From: Lumbricus terrestris
Taxonomy: Eukaryota; Annelida; Clitellata; Crassiclitellata; Lumbricidae
Direction of reading: 5' to 3'
DNA length: 64,000 bases
NCBI GenBank assembly: GCA_949752735.1
Contig: OX457053.1
Coordinates: 23,444,182 to 23,508,181 of the forward strand
Of the stretch, positions 10,818-20,272 are shown one piece after another. The position numbers and the translations under genes are program-made. The stretch's first letter is position 1. The number at the start of each line of letters is the position of its first letter. The notes beneath the pieces are model-generated. The model saw nothing but the letters and a program-made list of their open reading frames with translations, was not told where the DNA came from and did not search any database.

Positions 10818-11039
10818 TGAATTTTTTCTCTCTCTCCCTAACATTCCTTATATTCCTACAATTGAATGTGCTTTTTTAAAAATTTTACATGAATTATGGG
10901 TTGCCCTATTAGCGGGATTGTCCATACCTTTCTGGGTCTCCCATTCTTCGCGAAATTATGGTAAAGTATTACTCACTGCCATAGGCCTAATTGTATCAGG
11001 TTTGTTTGTTGTTTTGGTCGAGGAAAAATAAATAAAAAA
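10818..11039 (+). mobile_element. LINE 3'-UTR fragment (same family as 19961-23417)
   Basis: Plus-orientation copy of the 3' untranslated region seen in the LINEs at 19961 and 31284. The shared core is TGAATTATGGGT, GGCCCTATTAGCGGGAT and CTTTCTGGGTCTCCC, ending AAATAAATAAAA. It is truncated well inside the 3' UTR. Confidence 0.8.
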
Positions 11040-11070
11040 GCGGGCCCGCAACGCAGCAAGAGGTTTTGAT

Positions 11071-11160
11071 GAGAACGCCATCCGCGATGCCATCACCAAT
11101 TAAAGGCTTATAAATGCGTCAGAAACGGCAATGGACGTCGTGTCGCCCTAAAGCGTCAGT
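11071..11160 (+). pseudogene. H4: Histone H4-derived fragment a (C-terminal part)
   Basis: GAGAACGCCATCCGCGATGC translates as ENAIRDAITN, matching the H4 segment [10 protein letters not shown], followed by a stop. At 11132-11160 the bases read TAMDVV and, after a 1-nt shift, ALKRQ, the H4 C-terminal helix region. Several frame breaks make it a pseudogene. Confidence 0.75.
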
Positions 11161-11590
11161 GCCGTTTCCCACATTGTATATGGGTCGGATCATCGGATGT
11201 TCGGTCCTTGTCAATCGGTTTATATACGCTTTGGCGAGACTACAGTAACTAGCTATTAGAAGCGAAGCTGACTACATGCAATTATCTAGGTATTTTTAGA
11301 TTAAGATTCTTCTCGTAGCCTATCATAATTAATATTAATTATATAGTATACCGTTTACATGCGTTTAGAGAACACGTTGCAGATAGGACGGAACTTTATG
11401 CAACATAATCTAATTGAACTTTATAATGCCTATTTGAAGCTGAACCTTTTCTTTAGTTGCGATGCTTTACTGATGTAAATCAAGGTTGAAGTTGGTTTGG
11501 AGAAAATCGGTATATAAAGAAACAAATTGAGATCGAAACTGAACATTATTTTGGCCAACATGCAAGACTTAATCCACAAAATTTGGGAAA

Positions 11591-12361
11591 TCCGGATCGG
11601 ACGGTGACCCGTCAAAATGGCGCCCGACACGACAAAAGGGCGCTGACAAAACGGGGCCGACAAAACGGCGTCCGACAGAAGAGCGGTGCTCTTAAAAGAA
11701 ATATTATCGCGAACGATATCGCGGAAGAAAAAAGTATTTGAAAAAGACAAATGATCCACCACTACATAGATCTACATGACTTTAATGTTTAACGAGATGT
11801 AGAGGCTAAGAAATTATTTCAGAAATACAAACAAACAGTTAAAATGAGAAGTTCAAACTTCATAAAAGTTGTTTAAACTAGAAATATGACTAAAAGTTGA
11901 AGCCGACAATTTCAAAAATAGACTTTCACAGAGTCGTTAAATGACGGGAAATCAGAAACGTAAATTATTAGGCTACGTTACACTGTCTTGCCAGTGTGGA
12001 ACTATTTGAAACAATTTAACCATTACATACCTCCATGACCTACTTCGTTTTCTTATATATAAAACGTACATCACGTGATCACGACCGTTCCAACCTCTCA
12101 TGTCACCGCTTTCTACACTCGATTTGTTTATTTTAACACCTCTTCGAGGTCCACGGAGCATGCATGTTGTCTGTCAACAAACACCATGTGTGAAATATTC
12201 AAGTGTTAATTTTGCTCGTTGTCGCGTCGTCGTTGAGCTGCTTATTTACTAATAATATTATCACCTCTAGGCCGACTCTTCATCGACACTATTTCTTTTA
12301 ATGACGGCGCCCTTATGTCGGGCGCCCTTTTGCCGGGCGACCTTTTGACGGGGTGCCGGAT
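11591..12361. mobile_element. Foldback element with GC-rich repetitive inverted ends
   Basis: The left arm (about 11591-11700) contains ATCCGG, CCCGTCAAAATGGCGCCCGA and several GACAAAACGG/GGCGCC motifs. The right arm (about 12302-12361) is the inverse: GTCGGGCGCCCTTTTG, CCTTTTGACGGGGTGCCGGAT. The interior is AT-rich. Repeated short motifs inside the arms fit foldback-type elements. No clear target duplication was seen. It sits between H4-derived fragments a and b. Confidence 0.65.
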
Positions 12362-12537
12362 GGGACATATCATGTAATACATCGTCGTCGCGTGAAAAGC
12401 ATCTGCATGCTCTTCGAAGTTGCGCCTGTTCAGACGAAGTAATCACGCACGACGTTAGTTAGATCTGGATGGTCAGACTGAGATCCGTATACACTTCATC
12501 GCCATGGAAAACATCATTCCACCTCTTCTTCCCACCA

Positions 12538-12720
12538 TTCTTCTTCTGTCGATGCGCTTTTCCGGTGTCATCTGCGAAGAGACCCGCCACATATAAATGG
12601 TCTTCCCGGAGGCCGGAGAACTCTTTCGCGATGCCGTCACCTACAATGTATATCGAGCACGCCAGGAGCAAATGAGGTCTTTGCGGCATTGGCCGAGCGT
12701 CTTCGACACGCTGAATTATT
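12538..12720 (+). pseudogene. H4: Histone H4-derived fragment b (central to C-terminal)
   Basis: The frame at 12555 reads RFSGVICEETRHI-stop-MVFPEAGELFRDAVTY, which lines up with H4 [28 protein letters not shown] at nearly the same spacing. It then decays after YRARQEQ. One in-frame stop replaces a leucine/lysine position. This is clear homology in a broken frame. Confidence 0.85.
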
Positions 12721-12957
12721 GTCAGAGTCGCGTTCCGCACGGGTTCGGCTACAGTAAATGTTGTCGGTCGGGTCGGTCAGTCGAACGCTATTTGACGACT
12801 ACGAATAAGAAGTGAAGAAGATTGAGGTATTTAATTTCAGATTCTTTTCTTTTGTAGTTCCGTTATCGTTAAAAGATTTAATGAAAGTTTTTCAAGACAG
12901 AACTGAACATTATATTGCATATTTTAAACTGAACACGGGGTACTTCAAGCACAAGAT

Positions 12958-13005
12958 TATGGCGGCAATGGACGTTGTGTATGCGCTGAATCGTCCATAC
13001 GGGTT
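12958..13005 (+). pseudogene. H4: Histone H4-derived fragment c
   Basis: Reads MAAMDVVYALNRPYG, matching the H4 C-terminal TAMDVVYALKRQ. Surrounding frames are not H4-like. It is followed by the unit tail (GAC)n-GAGGTA...TTTAAATTCAG that recurs after other H4 pieces. Confidence 0.75.
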
Positions 13006-13158
13006 GGTTGCTCGGCTGTTGACGACGACGACGACGACGAAAAGGCTATACTTTCGAGGTAGGCTATTTAAATTCAGATTCTTCTCGTTTATATATAGTC
13101 CTATTTCCAGAGGACACTTAAGCAGCTATAGTCTATGACGGAACTTTATGCAATACAG

Positions 13159-13215
13159 AACGTCATCCGCGATGTCGTCACCTATATCGAGCACGAAAGG
13201 AGCAAGACTTTGACG
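13159..13215 (+). pseudogene. H4: Histone H4-derived fragment d (C-terminal half)
   Basis: Reads NVIRDVVTYIEHERSKTLT against H4 [19 protein letters not shown]. It is directly followed by CAATCAGCGG...ATAAATTATAG and then the N-terminal fragment e, so the halves are in permuted order. Confidence 0.85.
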
Positions 13216-13251
13216 CAATCAGCGGCTACATAAATTATAGTCAAGGAAGAC

Positions 13252-13323
13252 CCCAAACGCCACTGGAAGAATCTGGGCGACAACATCCACGGTATCACGA
13301 GGACCACAATTCTTCATCGGCTG
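13252..13323 (+). pseudogene. H4: Histone H4-derived fragment e (N-terminal half)
   Basis: Reads PKRHWKNLGDNIHGIT then RTTILHRL, against H4 [23 protein letters not shown], with no indel across 24 codons. It then leaves H4 homology and runs into the unit tail with GACGACGATGACGAACAAG. The start is missing. Confidence 0.85.
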
Positions 13324-13630
13324 TTTTGTCGAATGCTGTGACGACGATGACGAACAAGAATTGAAGTTGGATCGAGGTATTTAAATTCAGAACATTTTCA
13401 TTAATGATATTATTGTAAGACTACCGTTAGTTATGTTCGATAGATTGGACGGAATTTATGCAAGACGTACAGAGCTTAATATTATATTGCATATTTTAAA
13501 CTGAACTTTCCTTTGGTTTCGAACTTATTGTAAAAGTAACTTATTGTAATGTTGTTTAAATCTGAGAGGTATAGACCTGTGAGGGAATGGATATAAAATT
13601 ATAAATAAATTAAATAGGATTAAATCTAGA

Positions 13631-13845
13631 CATGGGCGGAGTTTATCAGGGGCTGGGAGGCTAAGCCCCCCCCCCCCCCAAGAAGACCCAGAGTCATTCT
13701 TAACCGTGTAAATGGTAACTTTTCTCGGGCTTAGCCCCCCCACGCGAAACATACGAATGACTAAAAAGGCCATATCGTTTCTGGACCGAGTCTCAGCCCC
13801 CAAAAATTTAGCCCTTCCAAGAACGGAAGCCAAACCGCGCCCATA
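13631..13845. mobile_element. hAT-type MITE, CATGGGCGGAGTTT family, copy 1
   Basis: Left end CATGGGCGGAGTTTATCAGG, right end AAACCGCGCCCATA. Flanked by AATCTAGA at 13623-13630 and 13846-13853. The paralogous unit R2 keeps the uninterrupted site TAAATCTAGATCGAAGC (about 17839-17855), which confirms both ends. A second copy is at 40321. Confidence 0.93.
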
Positions 13846-13975
13846 AATCTAGACGAAGCTGAACTTTATCATGCTCAACATGCGGGGCTTAATCCATGAA
13901 CTTTTTACTCAATGGATATTATGGAATCAACCGTCGTTGTAAAAAATAAACACCTGCTTTCCGGACACATGCCGG

Positions 13976-14409
13976 TGACACGAAACGGAGTATCCCCCCT
14001 GAAGGCTATTCGGGGGATGAATTAATCTATCCCCCCGGATGGAATTAACCGTCTATACTATCCGGGGGATAAATCATTCTATTCCCTTTTTGAAAATGCG
14101 CATAATAAAAAAATTTATGCTGTAATCAAAATTTAAAGTGACTAATTGTTTTAAGTGTCCTAAGCAATGCTCAGATAAAGGCAACTCGAATTTATTTAGT
14201 GAGTGTTCTTAATTGTTTTAAATGTTTTAAGTGCTCTAAAAACATGGCAAAACAAATTATCAAGTAGGAATAAACATACCTGTTAGTGTCATTGTTCAAA
14301 ACAAAGCAGATGAAAATTAATTTGCAAAAAATACACGCGGAAGCGGTTTTTTCTACTTTTTTTAATTTGGGGGATACAATTAATACGGAGGATACTCCAT
14401 TTCGTGACA
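13976..14409. mobile_element. Ginger-like MITE, copy A
   Basis: Inverted ends TGACACGAAACGGAGTATCC and GGATACTCCATTTCGTGACA are flanked by CCGG on each side (13972-13975, 14410-14413). The paralogous unit R2 has the empty site GGACACAGGCCGACTCGGG near 17968. As I recall, TGT-like ends and 4-bp CCGG duplications fit Ginger1 elements. An alternative reading is a 2-bp CG duplication with GTGWCAC ends. The 434-bp AT-rich body has no transposase. Other copies are at 36315 (inverted) and 45050 (decayed). Confidence 0.8.
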
Positions 14410-14467
14410 CCGGCTCGGGCAATTGAATCAAGACTTTTTATCTGGATGGTCAGATTGAGATCTGCAC

Positions 14468-15161
14468 TAGGGAATCGGGATTGACAAACATGGAATCCCG
14501 TTTTTCGGGATTACCAAAAATTCTGATTTTTATTGAATTATTTGACCTACTTTGCAACAATTCCTTGCGTCAATAGACGCCAAAACGACAGATAAGCAGA
14601 CGTCCTAGTGAAGGTAAGCTGGCGGCGAGCAGAAACCCCCAGAGGGGTGACTAGAGGTAAGCGTTTCTCAGTGATCAGGCAGTGCATTTGGGTTTGCCCC
14701 CCTCCCCCATTCCTTGCTTGGTTCATGAATACATGCAGACTATATAGTCCTCTTCACACCAATCACCCACACACCATTCAGTTGACTAATAGAACATAAA
14801 CAGATGTCAGATGCTAGAAGGGCTGACCGACTAGACCGGCGGCTTCACAGCGCCTAACTCCGATTGACGCATGTTGATGACACCCCCGCTCGTATAATTG
14901 CGCCGACTTGGGAGTGGAAGGAACTGGACAGCATACAGACGGGCTCTTGCTGCCTTAATATCAGAGGACTGCAGCTAGGCTAGCCTGCAGGATGGTCACT
15001 CACTGGTGTGTCTTGGCTAGCCTGCTACCTTGTTGTGTTCCTCGCGCTGTGGTCAGTCGGTGCATTGTTCACCTCGTATCGTCTGACCTAATCCCGGGAT
15101 TGACTCATTTATAATCCCGGAATCTCGGGATTGAGCAAATGTTCCGGGATTACATTCCCTA
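14468..15161. mobile_element. hAT-type element, TAGGGAATCGGGATT termini
   Basis: Left end TAGGGAATCGGGATT; right end AATCCCGG(A)ACAT-type sequence ending ATTCCCTA. Flanks are ATCTGCAC (14460-14467) and ATCTGTAC (15162-15169). The paralogue R2 shows a single ATCTGCAC at 18031-18038, the empty site. The 694-bp body contains repeated (A)ATCCCGGGATT motifs near both ends and no evident transposase. Confidence 0.9.
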
Positions 15162-15270
15162 ATCTGTACACTTCATCGCTAAGAAAACCGTAGGAATATT
15201 TCTGGCCGAGCAGAGCGAGACGAAGGACTGGGCAACGGATGTGTTCCAGACGCCACCGGAAAGAAGCGTT

Positions 15271-15562
15271 TCTGTCAGAGGAGAAGGTCACAAAGGCCTT
15301 CGCAAAGGATGCGGAAATTCCAAAGGAAGGTATTGGGTGTAAACATCCACGGCATCACGCTGCAGGCCATTCTTCAACTCTCTTCGCGAAGACGTGAAGA
15401 GTATTTCCGGCCATTAAGCGATGAGGCCCGACGAGTTCCAATTGGGCTATCGGGGGAGAGCGTTATCTGCGACGCCGTCACCCACACGGAGCACGTCAAG
15501 CACAAGACCGTGATGGCAATAACGTCTTCTATAGGCGCTGAATCGTCAAAGCCATATCCTAT
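15271..15562 (+). pseudogene. H4: Near full-length histone H4 pseudogene f
   Basis: Starts SVRGEGHKGLRKGCG (H4 SGRGKGGKGLGKGGA). After a 1-nt deletion it continues KFQRKVLGVNIHGIT, and then with no indel over about 43 codons to GESVICDAVTHTEHVKHKTVMAI, against H4 [22 protein letters not shown]. Most core residues are replaced: the ARRGGVK loop is lost and IYEETRG reads SDEARRV. The end frameshifts near 15525 instead of giving YGFGG. This is a degraded H4 copy in unit R1. Confidence 0.9.
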
Positions 15563-15935
15563 ACCGATCGGATGTTCGGCTGTTGTCGGTCGGTCGGTGA
15601 ATCAAACACTAGGCCTATATGACGACGACAAACAAGACGTGATCAAGCACGATCGAGGTATTTAAATTCAGATCCTTTTCGTTTATAGAATCATTTTCCG
15701 AGAACACTTTAGGCTAAAGATAGGACGGTTGCTTATGCAAGATATGAGTGAATATTATAAATATTGCATTTTTTAAGTTGAACTTTTCTTTGGTTTGGAT
15801 ATTGTAGATGTATTATTATGCTATTTAACGTTGAAGGTGCTTCTTGCAATTCAAAGTTGTAGGAGCGGATCAAGGTCGAAAGTGAACTTTATTATGGGCC
15901 AACACGAAAGACTTAATATTCATAAGCGAGTGGAC

Positions 15936-16006
15936 GTCGTAAGCGATGCCGTCACCAACACCGAGTACACCAGGAGCAAGACCTTGACGACTATGGACGT
16001 TGTCTG
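15936..16006 (+). pseudogene. H4: Histone H4-derived fragment g (C-terminal half)
   Basis: Reads VVSDAVTNTEYTRSKTLTTMDVV then a stop, against H4 [24 protein letters not shown]. No N-terminal half precedes it; as with d/e, N-terminal pieces (h, i) follow it. Confidence 0.85.
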
Positions 16007-16025
16007 ACGTAATTGGTCGTCGTCG

Positions 16026-16032
16026 TATAAAA
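16026..16032 (+). promoter_or_regulatory. Possible TATA box
   Basis: TATAAAA lies 56 bp before an ATG at 16082 that opens a 35-codon frame (MDDPDSRCTVGLRSDN...) and about 200 bp before the decapeptide-repeat frame. Nothing else confirms promoter use. Confidence 0.3.
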
Positions 16033-16217
16033 GCCATCGACTCTCCGGATACATGCCATGCTCGGAAGAGGGAACCAAGATGGACGATCCAGATTCTAGA
16101 TGCACGGTGGGATTGAGATCGGACAACGTCGTCGCTAGGATCGCTGTCATTCTGTCGCTGAAGAAAATAAACGAGGGAAACGCGTAGAAGGACACCCAGA
16201 CATGGGCAAAAGAGACG

Positions 16218-16263
16218 ACAAATTCAAATGGAAGGTGCGTCCACATCCACGGTATATCACGTA
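16218..16263 (+). pseudogene. Short H4-derived fragment h, upstream fusion partner of the decapeptide repeats
   Basis: AAATTCAAATGGAAGGT...CACATCCACGGTATATCACG aligns base for base, with small gaps, to the H4 N-terminal part of copies f and j (KFQRKVLGVNIHGIT). Immediately after, near 16270, the sequence becomes the Gly/Ala/His/Pro repeat. Confidence 0.55.
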
Positions 16264-17408
16264 GCCCGTCAACCTCGAGGTGCTTCTTCTGGAGGCGCTC
16301 ATCATTCTGACTATGCTGCTGGTGGCAGCCCTCGTACTGTTTATGCCGATGGTGGTGGCCATCATATATATATATATATACTGGCTATGCTGCTGGTGGC
16401 GCTCCTCATTTTGGCTATACTGCTGATGATGACTCTCATTCTGGCTATGATGCTGGTGGTGGGCGTCATCCTGGATACGCTGCTGCTGGTGGACCTCATC
16501 CTGAAGGTACTGCTGCTGACAGCGCTCATCCAGGCCATGTTGCTTTGGGTAACTCTTATTCCCAACGTGCTGCTGCTGGCGGCGCTCATCCTGGCTGTGC
16601 CTCAGCTGGGGGCAGTTATCCGTTAGGTGTTCTTGCTGGCGGCGCTCATCCTGACTTTTCTGCTGGTGGCGGCCCTCATACTGCTTATGGCCATGCCGCT
16701 GGTCACGGCTCTCAATCTCGAGGTGCTGTTGCTGGCGGCGCTCTTCCTGGCTGTTTTTCTGGTTGTGGTGCCGCACATCTGGGAGGGGATACTGCTGGCG
16801 GCGCTCATCGTGGCTGTGCTGCTGATGGTGCTCGTTCTGGAGGTCCTGCCCCTGGCGGCGCTCATACTGTCTGTGCTCCTGCTCACGGCGCTCATCCTGG
16901 CTGTGCCTCAGCTGGAGGTAGCTATCCTTTAGTTGCTGTTGCTGGCGGCGCTCTTCCTGCTCATGACTTTTCTGATGGTGACGGCCCTCATTTTGGCTAT
17001 ACTGCTGATGATGACTCTCATTCTGGCTATGATGCCGATGGTGGCGCTCATGCCGATGGTGGTGGCCATCATCCTGGCTATGCTGCTGGCGGTGACGCTC
17101 ATCCACACTATACTTGTGGTGGTGGTGGTCTTCATCCTGGAGGTTCTGCTGGTGGCGTTGCTCATTCTCGAGGTGCTGCTGCTGGCGGCGCTCATCCTGG
17201 CTGCGTCTAAAATGGGGGCCCTTATCCTGAAGGTGTTGCTGCTGGCGGCGCTCATCCTGGTTATGCCAATGGTGGTCTCCTTCATCCTCGAGGTTCTTCT
17301 TCTGGAGGCGCTCATCATCCTGACTATGCTTCTGGTGAGGCAGAGAACATGAAGAAGAAGAAGAAGAAGAAGAAGAAGAAGAAGAGAGTGTGTGTGGTAG
17401 GTTACTGA
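16228..17408 (+). pseudogene. Gly/Ala/His/Pro/Tyr decapeptide-repeat protein frame, broken twice
   Basis: The plus strand encodes about 35 units of ~10 residues around GYAAGGAHP, e.g. GYTADDDSHS, GYDAGGGRHP, QRAAAGGAHP and GCASAGGSYP. It ends SSGGAHHPDYASGEAENM, eleven lysines, RVCVVGY and a stop at 17406-17408. A (TA)n tract at 16366-16380 replaces what is CC-TGG in a sister unit and shifts the frame. A TAA at 17208-17210 interrupts it once more with the frame intact beyond. The two SAGGSYPL units (near 16600 and 16905) differ at four bases, all third codon positions of this frame, which argues that this strand was translated. The Gln/His/Glu-rich minus-strand ORF over the same bases would need non-synonymous changes. 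No signal peptide or known domain was recognised. Confidence 0.55.
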
Positions 17409-17507
17409 AACTAATTTAAAGAAGCTGAAGAGGACCTCGCAGGCAAGTTAGAACAAAGCTACTCATTATTATCGCAATCAGCGACTATATAAATCATAGG
17501 CAAGGAA

Positions 17508-17587
17508 GGCGCCAAACGCCAGTCTGGAAGATGCTGGGCGACATCATCCACGGTATCACGAAGCCCACCACAATTCTTCATCGGCTG
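17508..17587 (+). pseudogene. H4: Histone H4-derived fragment i (N-terminal half)
   Basis: Reads GAKRQ, then after a small shift WKMLGDIIHGITKPTTILHRL, against H4 [24 protein letters not shown]. It is preceded by CAATCAGCG and TATATAAAT, possibly the remains of CAAT and TATA boxes. Confidence 0.85.
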
Positions 17588-18139
17588 TTTTGTCGAAGGC
17601 TGCGACGACGAACAAGAATTGAAGTTGGATAGAGGTATTTAATTTCAGAATCTTTTCATTAATAATTGTAAGACTAATGTTAGTTGTGTTTGATAGATTG
17701 GACGAAACTTATGCAAGACGTACAGAGCGTAATATTATATTGCATGTTTTAAACTTAACTTTCCTTTGGTTTCGAACTTATTGTAATGTTGTTTAAATTT
17801 GAGGGGTAGACCTGTGAGACAATGGATATAATATGACTAAATCTAGATCGAAGCTGAACTTTATCATGCTCAACATGACATTGTAGGACTTAATCTGTGA
17901 ACTATTGACTCAATGGATAGACCTATTATGGAATCAATCGTCGTTGTAAAAATAATCATCTACTTTCCGGACACAGGCCGACTCGGGCAACAATTGAATC
18001 AAGACTTTTGATCTGGATGGTCGGATTGAGATCTGCACACTTCATCGCTAAGAAAACCGTATGAATATTTCTGGCCGAGCAGAGCGAGACCAAGGACTGG
18101 GCAACGGATGTGTTCCAGACGCCACCGGAAGGAAACATT

Positions 18140-18411
18140 TCTGTCAGAGGAGGTCACAACTAGAGGCCTTCGCAACGGATGCGGAAAATTCCAAAGGAAG
18201 GTATTGGGTGTAAACATCCACGGCATCACGCTGCACGCCAGTCTTCAACTCTCTTCGCGAAGACGTGAATCGCATTTCCGGTCATCAACGATGAGGCCCG
18301 ACGACTACCGAGGGCTTTCGGGGAGAATGTTATCTGCGATGCCGTCACCCACACGAAGCACGGCAAACACAAGACCGTGATGGCAATAACGTCTTCTAGG
18401 CGCTGAATCGT
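18140..18411 (+). pseudogene. H4: Near full-length histone H4 pseudogene j
   Basis: Counterpart of copy f in unit R2. Here GLRNGCGKFQRKVLGVNIHGIT is in one frame, without the 1-nt deletion of copy f. It then frameshifts around 18275 and reads on in other frames through the segment that should be DAVTYTEH. It is not functional. Confidence 0.88.
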
Positions 18412-18727
18412 CAAAGCCATATCCTATACCGATCGGATGTTCGGCTGTTGTCGGTCGGTCGGTCGATCAAACACTATATGACGACGACAAACAAGACGTG
18501 ATCAAGCACGATCGAGGTATTTAAATTCAGATCCTTTTCGTTTATAGAATCATTTTCGGAGAACACTTTAGGCTAAAGATAGGATGGTTCTTTATGCAAG
18601 ATAGGAGTGCAGCATGATAAATATTACATATTATTTTTAAGTTGAACTTTTCTTTGGTTTAGATATTGTAGATATATTAGGCCTATATGCTATTTAACGT
18701 TGAAGGTACTTCTTGCAAATCAAAGTT

Positions 18728-19250
18728 ATACTATCATTATTTAAATTTAATGTAACTTCGTCGGGTCAAATACAACCGGAATGTGCCTTCCGACAGCATC
18801 CAAGGCATCTCCAAAGCCGCCATTCGTCGACTTGCGCGACTATTATGTGTGAAGCGTATTTCCGCTCTCATCTACGAAGGTACCCGACCCGTGGCATGAT
18901 GTTTGATGCATACATCCATTCAATGCTAGTGACGTCATAGGGAGCAGAAAGCAGCCTGGCTACCGGCAGTCAAACGGAGTCAATAGACCTTTACTTTTAG
19001 TAATCGTATACTTTAAAATTGTAAAGCGCTACGTTAAAGTCCAACACAGAGCATCATATTATTCGAATCAGCCCGCAGATATCAAGTGAGGAACTGTGGG
19101 TAGGCCTATAGAAGCTTTTACCATAGATATAACTGCGTGTCAAACTCTATGTAAGTCAAAGTCAGCCTTAGCTGTTGTGGAAACATTGTAAACAACGGAG
19201 CCAAAACATTCATATTTTGACGAATTACAATGCATTATTAATTTTTAAGA
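18728..19250. other. No gene seen
   Basis: Unique AT-rich DNA between the H4 array and the split gene. It may contain the promoter of the gene at 19251; I see no clear core motif. Confidence 0.4.
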
Positions 19251-19457
19251 ATGTCTAAATCAACTGTGAAGTATGTTGACAGTACCCCGGAAGAGGCTAA
19301 GCATTTTATTTGAAGAAATTGGAAGTTTGTGGACCCACTCAGCATTTCAGTGTTTTGCCGGATCGCATACTATCAACTGATCTTTGGTCTAACGATCCAT
19401 CACATTGGCCAGATTTACAATACGGGGACTTGTACAATTTTCTAGTATATAAAACAG
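19251..19457 (+). CDS. Exon 1 of a SWIM/YqaJ-associated-type gene (one frameshift)
   Basis: ATG at 19251 gives MSKSTVKYVDSTPEEAKHF. A 1-nt loss in the TTTTATTTG stretch (19304-19312) moves the frame to KKLEVCGPTQHFSVLPD and then SNDPSHWPDLQYGDLYNFLV before a consensus donor CAG-GTAAGA at 19458. The motif W-P-D-x-x-YGD-x-YN-x-LV is one I know from invertebrate proteins carrying SWIM zinc fingers and YqaJ-like nuclease domains, where it is followed by YT...LKAYKSL-AYNYF. Exon 2 at 23731 supplies exactly that with matching phase (1). The frameshift may be real decay or a homopolymer error. No SWIM or YqaJ exon was found in the window. Confidence 0.5.
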
Positions 19458-19502
19458 GTAAGATGTATACATTAAAACGCAACATAATACGTAATATATA
19501 AG

Positions 19503-19640
19503 GCTGGCTTAAAGTGTGGGTGGACGGTCATGGATGGCGTCCATACACTTATTTTAAAATCTGAACGCCGTCCTGCCACTTGTTGGCCAGCACAGCCTAG
19601 AAAAGTAAGGGGCGTCCAGGCACTTCTTTTGGAAAGGTAT
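19503..19640 (+). repeat. Dispersed repeat, short copy of 4967-5330
   Basis: GGACGGTCATGGATGGCGTC and GTAAGGGGCGTCCAGGCACT match the longer copy. It lies in intron 1 of the split gene. Confidence 0.75.
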
Positions 19641-19957
19641 ATTATAAGTTTGCCGCAATTGGATAACACAATTAATGGTGTGGAGATAAACGGACCTGCT
19701 ATTCAGTGTAATGTATTGCAGGTTGTCTGTTCTGTTAGTAGCTAAAGATTTGTGTTATATGATTTGTGTTCTTGTTATTGTTTTCAATTGCAAAACTGTA
19801 CACTAACCAGTTGCGGTCTGTCAACCGGACTGTTCAATAAAAGAAATGTTATTTTAACAAATTCAATCCAAATTTAGTCGAGCAAGAATCATTCTTATCG
19901 AAAGGCAAGAATTCGTTTAATCAATCATGCATCTATTTAGGCAGTGATTACTTTCAA

Positions 19958-19990
<33 letters not shown>

Positions 19991-20272
19991 TTTTATTTCC
20001 TGAAACCACCAGATGAACAATTATAGCAGTAAACAAAGGTAATGAATAGCTTAGTGGTCATCAAGGGGAGACCCAGAAGGGATGGAAATCCCGCTAACAG
20101 GGCCACCCAGTAATCATTAATCAAAACACATGACAGTCAGTTGAGACAATTTCAGGAACACAAATATAAACAGGGAATGAACTTGATAAAGAAAACTTAA
20201 CTAACACTTAATGAACACTTAACTAATACTTAACTAACACACCCAATATAACACAATGTGCAATCAATCAAT

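Larger units (their letters stand above)
13214..15859 (+). repeat. Duplicated H4-containing unit R1 (with three insertions)
   Basis: R1 is paralogous to R2 (17473-18727) in the same orientation and order. The shared landmarks are CAATCAGCG, the H4 N-terminal half, GAACAAGAATTGAAGTTGGAT, the AAATCTAGA site, the GGACACA site, GATCTGGATGGTC, a near-full H4 pseudogene, and GAGGTATTTAAATTCAG. R1 is 2646 bp and R2 is 1255 bp. The difference is almost exactly the three transposons at 13631, 13976 and 14468 plus their target duplications. Confidence 0.9.
17473..18727 (+). repeat. Duplicated H4-containing unit R2 (uninterrupted)
   Basis: Paralogue of R1 (13214-15859) without its three transposon insertions. 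It holds single copies of the three target sites near 17840, 17968 and 18031. Confidence 0.9.

Noticed and set aside
16147..17106. 319-codon minus-strand Gln/His/Glu/Arg-rich ORF
   Set aside because: Unit differences are at third positions of the plus-strand decapeptide frame and change residues in this one, so the plus strand is the better coding candidate.
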